Shown: positions 58,975 through 64,000 of the stretch, piece after piece
Layout: the number at the start of each line of letters is the position of its first letter
Position numbering within the stretch: position 1 is the stretch's first letter
Assembly: GCA_002197995.1 (NCBI GenBank)
Contig: NGZR01000003.1
Span: 4,712,001 to 4,776,000 of the forward strand
Origin: Gaeumannomyces sp. JS-464
Lineage: Eukaryota; Ascomycota; Sordariomycetes; Magnaporthales; Magnaporthaceae
Direction of reading: 5' to 3'
Length of the DNA stretch: 64,000 nucleotides
The notes under the pieces: generated by a model
Seen by the model: the letters and a program-made list of their open reading frames with translations, nothing else
The model's database searches: none
Told to the model about the DNA's origin: nothing
Program-made: the position numbers and the translations under genes

Positions 58975-60916
58975 TCACAGCGTGATCTCAACCGACCCAT
59001 CCGGCTTGGTATATTTTGTATGCCGTATCGTGGGACGATCACCCTGCGGTCCAGTCAGATTAGCATCGTCACTGGCACCCATTTTCTCGAAAGGTTTAGG
59101 AGCTGTGATCAAAAGATGGCGCCGGTTCGCTCTCGCGGCTCGCAAGCAGCCGCGGCTTGTCTGTCTCGCCTACGACCGAAGGCCTAACCGTGGCATCACT
59201 TGAAGTGGACCCTTCCTCGCAGGCCTCGGTTTTCATGGCATGGGGGCGTTGTGAACATACGTGTACTCCCAAGTTCCAGTGACGGAGGTCTTGATCATAT
59301 CAAAAACGCTGAAGCTCGTCCTGTAGGTCTGCTTCGCAGACTTGTCGCCGCTGCCGGCCTCTCCGAGCCGCCATCTGCGCAAGTGCGCTCGCAGCCGTCT
59401 CGAGGCGCCCCCGGGATGCCTTCGCTCCGAGACGAGGGTCTCGACCGATGGCGTCCAGGGACTTGTTGCCGTGGTGGTACATGACCGGGACTATGTTGAT
59501 CATGGAGAGGGTGGCCTAGTTTACATGGTTAGATCCCATGTTAGCGGCCCATGCGGACTTTCCTTTGTCGAATAGCCTTCGTCCCGTGCCTGGGGTTGAT
59601 ACCGACCATTTCCTTCTTGAGCGAGAGGATGTCGTTGATTCTGCGACGCACAAAACCGCCCTCGTTAGTTAGGTAAGTATTACCATCTCGCTTCCCAGAA
59701 TAGAGGAGCCGGGCTCCAGCAGACTAACATGGTGATGGCCAGGTTCGACTCAGTCATGATGGCGCCCATCTCGGGAGAGTCCATCATGATGCTCGGGATG
59801 TTTGTCACCGCTGCGACCCTGTCGCGGGCAACGAGAGTTTGTCAGATCATGACTACCCGAACGACAAAACTAAGAGCAGAGGCGGAGAGACGCTGAGCCA
59901 GGGGGGAGGACTCACTCTCCAGTCAAGCCAAAAATTCGAAACGCCGTCGTGCCCTGCCTGATCCTCAAGTAGTTCTCGTAGGTCGGGATGGACCCGCGGA
60001 TCCGCAATCTCTGCTCCTCCTCGGTCGAGTCGACGTAGAACTTGATCTGGGAGTAGACGCGCCTGCGCTGCTTCTCGTCGAACCGGACGCACAGTCTCTC
60101 GCCCAGTGCCTTGAAGATGGCGCACCCGGCGTTCGGCGGCGGCGGCGGCAGGGGCCGGTAGCCGAGCCATGAGAGCGCGCGGCCTAGCACGCGGCGGCAT
60201 CCGCGCCACGGCGACGACGGCGGCGACGGAGGGGAGGAGGAGGAGGGGGGGGCAGGACGGCCAGGTCGGGAACTCGGACGGCGAGACGCTGGCGGACTCG
60301 AGGCCGAGCCAATACCGGCAGTAGGCGAGGGTCTGGGCCCGGAAGACGCAAGCGCGCTCGTAGTCGCCCGCGAGGTCCTGCTCGCCCGTGTCGAACATGT
60401 CGTCCCACACAAAGGCCCAGAGCGAGAGCAGTCCCATGGAGTGGAGGTTCTCCCAGGATGCGTCAGGGTACCAGCTGAGAGAGTCGGGCGTGAAGCGTTT
60501 TGTGAGTGCCTTTTTCATCCTTGGCGCGGTCCCCGATTCCGCCAGAGCTAGCTGAAGATTAAAACCCACATGGCTGTGAAGAGAGCAAAGTCGCTGTCGC
60601 TGAGCTTCTTCCTGTACCAAGCTTCCGGGATGGAGCTGTTGAGGGGGTGGTTCGAGGATCAAAAACGGTCAGCCAAGGGGGCTTTTCGATGAAACGTTTC
60701 ACAGGGAATGGACACCCCTCTAGGGTATGCGTGCCAGTCTAGGATGCCCTCGAGGACGTGCTTGAGATGCACGTAGTGAGGGTTCACACGGCCCGAAGGC
60801 CAGCCTTGCAACACGTCGCCCAGCATGTTGGGGACGACCATGGTGCGGCCGCGGAGCTCTTCGGCCAGCCGGACATTGATGTCGGCTGGCGGGCTGGCCA
60901 TCCGTGGGCTGCTCAT
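58975..60916 (-). CDS. Class I terpene synthase, three frameshifts
   Basis: Cyclase acting on a prenyl diphosphate, probably farnesyl diphosphate (sesquiterp-ene type, inferred from length). Seven exons: 60916 to about 60696 (3' end uncertain), 60570-60635, 59916-60474, 59729-59818, 59607-59640, 59261-59515, 58975-59043; about 430 residues. Metal-binding DDxxD is in FVWDDMFDTG; the NSE triad is NDILSLKKE, assembled across exons 4-5; the C-terminal Arg-Tyr pair is in VPRYGIQ. A Pro/Ser-rich low-complexity insert (about 60150-60260) lies between DDMFD and the FKALGERLC helix, longer than usual. Single-base shifts: C run 60245-60252, extra A/T at 59302-59306, missing one at 59014-59017. No obvious tailoring genes (P450, transferase) sit beside it. 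Confidence 0.86.
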
Positions 60917-63375
60917 GACTGAATGATGACTTCTATGATACGGCCTCGGTCTGGATCTTGTATGGCCACCCGAAAGACAAGGCGTGAGAGTGTGGCTGCA
61001 CAGGCGGGCGGCTTGTGCGTCGTTGGAAAGATCGTGAGATGGGAAAGGTGTGAGGTGGGAGATTGATTGGAGTTGTTTCGAATCATGTGTGCCATTATAT
61101 AAAGAGAGACCGTTCTCCGGATATCCACCGGAAAAGAAAGGACTGACCAGGGAGTCGATAACGCGGCGTGGACAAGTCACAACTGCTGTGCACGTCAGGC
61201 AAGGGAGGGTAGGCCATGCATGTCTCGACTGATAACGAAGTGACGGAGAGGTGTACGATCCAAGTGGTAGAGGCACAATTGTGATGATGGGGGTCGGGGT
61301 GACGACGAGGGAGGAAAAGGTGACTGGGCGTTTCCTGGGCCCTAAAGAGGCTGATATCTCGATTCGGAAACCGACACCACTGTGTTGAGGAGGGGGACGG
61401 TGCTGACCAGCCTCCTCGAGAACCGCGTGGAGAGACATGGATGCGGAAAGCCGAGCTCCGGGGCCCATGGTATCAAGCAACCCATGGCCCTCCCTCCTCC
61501 AAAATAGGAATGGGGCTCGTCCAGCCAGAATCCGATGGAGATCCGAGACCAGGATCGGGTCGGCTAGACATGTCCTTTTGCCTCAGGGAACTTGCAGGGC
61601 AGTAAGCCAGGATTCTTCTCAACATGTTGGTTACGACAAGCTCACGCTGACGAGCGTTTGTCTTGCCCAGCCTTGTCTTGGCTACTCGACTAGGATAGCT
61701 ATAAAGGATCCTTCTCCCACAATAATTAACCTTATCGGTGGTCATCTTCCAGGAAATGGGCTTCAGGCGAGGTCGCTTATTCCCTTGCTCGTTTAGACTT
61801 ATGTGATCTGTACCCGCACAGGCCCTTGGAAAATGGGAGAAGCTCCTCGCCGAGCCTGGATACTGCCGTATTGGGACGAAATGTCACCTGTCACGTTCCA
61901 CAAACTTGAACATCAAGCAATCCCGAAAGACAACAGGCTCAGCCAGCAAACATGTTCCCGGACTGGAATTGGTGAGAGTGCTCTTGCATGCTTCATCATC
62001 AAATCCTGTGTCCCGCCGCCTGCTTGTCTCACGGGCCAGGGGGTTCAGACGCTGTCTGCCGCCAAGTTGCCCCTTCGTCGTGCCACCCAATGGGAATGGC
62101 AAGCACGCATCCCCGCGCGCCTGCACGCGTCCCCTAGATGGGACTGTGCCGGCCAGACTTTGGAGGTCGCGGCTATTTCGGGAAATGATCTCCCTTTACG
62201 GCCGGCCGTCCACAGAATCTCGGCCGGGAGCCCGCGTGGTCAGCTGCTGGGAAAGAACCCCTCCCAACGGTGGGCCAGGGGTCGTACATCGCTCTGGATC
62301 TTGATACACATTTTGTTTCTCAGACTTTAAAAACAAGGTACAAACGTTTCTCGAGATTTCGAAGGCTTCCTAGTGTGGCTCGGGCAATACAAAAGCGTCC
62401 GAGGGGCGAAAAGCAAGCTGGCAAGGGAAGCCCCCTGAAATGCGCTGCCTGGGCCATTTGAGCCTAGATCCTCGGAAAGATACTCGGACTTGGACAAGGA
62501 AGACGGAGGCAAGAACACAGGAAAGGAGCTAACGAATTAGGCTGACTAGCTGGTTCTGGCTCACATATTCTCCGAGTTTGGGCGTGAGGTGCCGACCCTA
62601 GCTAGCAAGGGCCAACCTTTTACACCCGAGACGTGGAGATAACAAAGTCCGAGTGGGCGAACTGGTTGCTTGAAAGGGTCGGTCAATCTCTACGCGCGGT
62701 GGGATATGCCAGGAGACACACATCCGGTGAGAGGAGGGGAGAGGCTGGATGATGATCAGTGAAGATGGCTTGCCATGGACACTGAGGCGGGCGAAGAGTT
62801 CTTGCACGGGCCGGAAATCGGGCCCGGTCTGCGGTAGCGGATGAGCGGTGACCAGGGGCAGAGGAGGGGGTCTGCAGTCAACCGCGTAACAAAAGACAAA
62901 AAAGAGCAGGCAAGAGCCTGAAGCCACCTGATCGACGCAATCGGAGGTGACACATGCCGGTAGCCGCGGTGAGATGCATGCAATATTGAGGCAAGGGAGC
63001 AGAAGACGGGCTTGGGTAACCAACAAGGCAGAGTTCTGAGGACCAAGTCGCCTATCCAACACCGCGCGATCGTGTGCTTGAAGAAACAAAAAAGGGAGGT
63101 GGCCGGTTAAGGATATCCCCGGCCAGTACCTTGTGCCTGGCGTGGGGTAATTGGCGGATGGGAACTCGGCGGTTATCTAGGGAGGTTTTGAGGGATTATA
63201 AATCAAGAAGATTCGGTATGGTATTATGTACGAGAATAGAGAAGGCCAAGAGCGCAGCTGTAAATAGAGCTGTTTATGGGATAATAGAAAACAGCAAGAC
63301 GGCCGCGACTCCTAGAGCAGTCAAGAAGACTGGGAGGTGACAGCGCCGCCAGCAAGGTGTTCGCCTGTGCGCGCC
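60917..63375. other. Intergenic: terpene synthase upstream region and CE5 3' flank
   Basis: About 2.5 kb with no supported gene. A TATA-like TTATATAAT (minus strand, around 61094-61102) lies about 180 bp before the terpene synthase start. Open frames (61803-62330 plus, 62598-63089 minus) lack motifs. The stretch 63180-63330 is A-richer. Confidence 0.5.
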
Positions 63376-63985
63376 CTAACGCCGCCCAAAACCCGGTGGT
63401 CCTCCCACGTTATAAGTTTCGTTGACCGTGTGCTTAATGGAACCAAACATCAGGACTCCAGCGGTCACTTGTTGGTTGGTGTTGGCATGCATGCAGAAGA
63501 CGCAAGGGAGAAGGTCACATATTTCAGGGGTAAAGAACTGGTGAGTGGGTTTACCTTTGGAGCCGGGGACCTCGGTCCGGCTGAGACCAGGGCGTTCAGG
63601 CTGCACGCATTCCCAATGGGACCACCGTACCCGCCAAGGATATCACCGACAAGTGCTGCGCCTTGCGAATACCCAACGAGGAGCAGACTCGACTCAGGGC
63701 ACTTCTTGGCGTAGTCGGTCATCTGCTGCTGTCCAGCCTCGGCTCCCTTCGTGGCCGAGATACACCAGGCATCCTTGCCATCGGGCGCTGGGGTTGGCTG
63801 GGTACATAATGTCCTCGTAGCCGCGGCCATCGTCGTGGAGCTCGCCGTCCGGATCGGTGCACAGCCTAGCCAGGAGCTTGTGGGCGCGGCCCGGGTAGGG
63901 TTCGTCGCTGCCCCTTGGGCTCATCCTGTGCAAGCCCGAGGGCGGCCAGGGCGGCTGATGCGAGGGCGATGCGGATCCAGAACAT
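63376..63985 (-). CDS. CE5 cutinase/acetylxylan esterase-like, three frameshifts
   Basis: Secreted serine esterase of the CE5 family acting on cutin or acetylated xylan. Exons 63555-63985 and 63376-63467 (GTAAAC...AAG, phase 1), about 173 residues after correction. The start at 63985 gives a signal peptide MFWIRIALASAALAALGLAQ. Catalytic Ser is in LLLVGYSQGAALVGDILGG; the C-terminal His is in KHTVNETYNVGG. Shifts: extra base near 63911-63914, extra A at 63794-63795, missing C in the run at 63590-63592; together they leave a whole number of codons. The upstream region is cut by the window edge (only 15 bp remain). Fits the plant-biomass profile of the AA9 gene. Confidence 0.82.
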
Positions 63986-64000
63986 GGCTGTTGGTGGTGC

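Noticed and set aside
61803..62330. 175-codon plus-strand frame
   Set aside because: No start context, motif or splice support; probably chance.

Overview
The window is nuclear DNA of a filamentous ascomycete. Genes are spaced 0.2-3 kb apart on both strands and carry short GT-AG introns (about 55-250 nt). Codon use is GC-rich, and the gene repertoire (AA9 LPMO with CBM1, GH18 chitinase, CE5 esterase, terpene synthase, NACHT/NB-ARC/HET proteins) is typical of Pezizomycotina. The overall look suggests Sordariomycetes, perhaps Chaetomiaceae; this is inference, as no marker gene settles the species. I found no rRNA, tRNA or CRISPR.

Layout. 0-15 kb is mostly conserved genes: the 3' part of a Sch9-type kinase, glucose-6-phosphate isomerase (four exons), a beta-carbonic-anhydrase-like protein lacking the Arg of its CxDxR motif, a 93-residue small protein, an unrecognised hydrophobic protein, and an intronless trans-aconitate-methyltransferase-like enzyme. 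15-17 kb holds a GH18 chitinase with a CBM18 inserted in the barrel. 19.9-27.4 kb is one very large NACHT-ankyrin NLR-like gene on the minus strand. It is followed by an alpha/beta hydrolase, a 3 kb AT-richer gap, a full-length ABC-C transporter (33.1-38.4 kb), an AA9 LPMO whose intron holds a (TC)43 tract, and a kinesin with an unusual C-terminus.

43.7-52.1 kb looks like a graveyard of self/non-self recognition genes. It holds a broken PNP_UDP-NACHT gene, a TPR remnant and a heavily broken HET-NB-ARC gene with a long unrecognised C-terminus. Between them lies a bZIP factor whose upstream region carries two inverted ATGANTCAT elements, the GCN4/IDI-4 type of site. After that come an intact SET-MYND protein, a roughly 0.8 kb element with terminal inverted repeats, a BTB protein, a class I terpene synthase and a CE5 esterase at the right edge.

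A window-wide oddity is single-base frameshifts, mostly in homopolymers, in about ten otherwise well-conserved genes, while SCH9, PGI, carbonic anhydrase, methyltransferase, hydrolase, AA9 and SET-MYND read through cleanly. Much of this probably reflects base-calling error in a draft assembly. The HET-NB-ARC and PNP-NACHT loci carry many more lesions plus in-frame TAG codons and look genuinely decayed. All splice sites were read by eye from GT/AG signals, phase and protein continuity.
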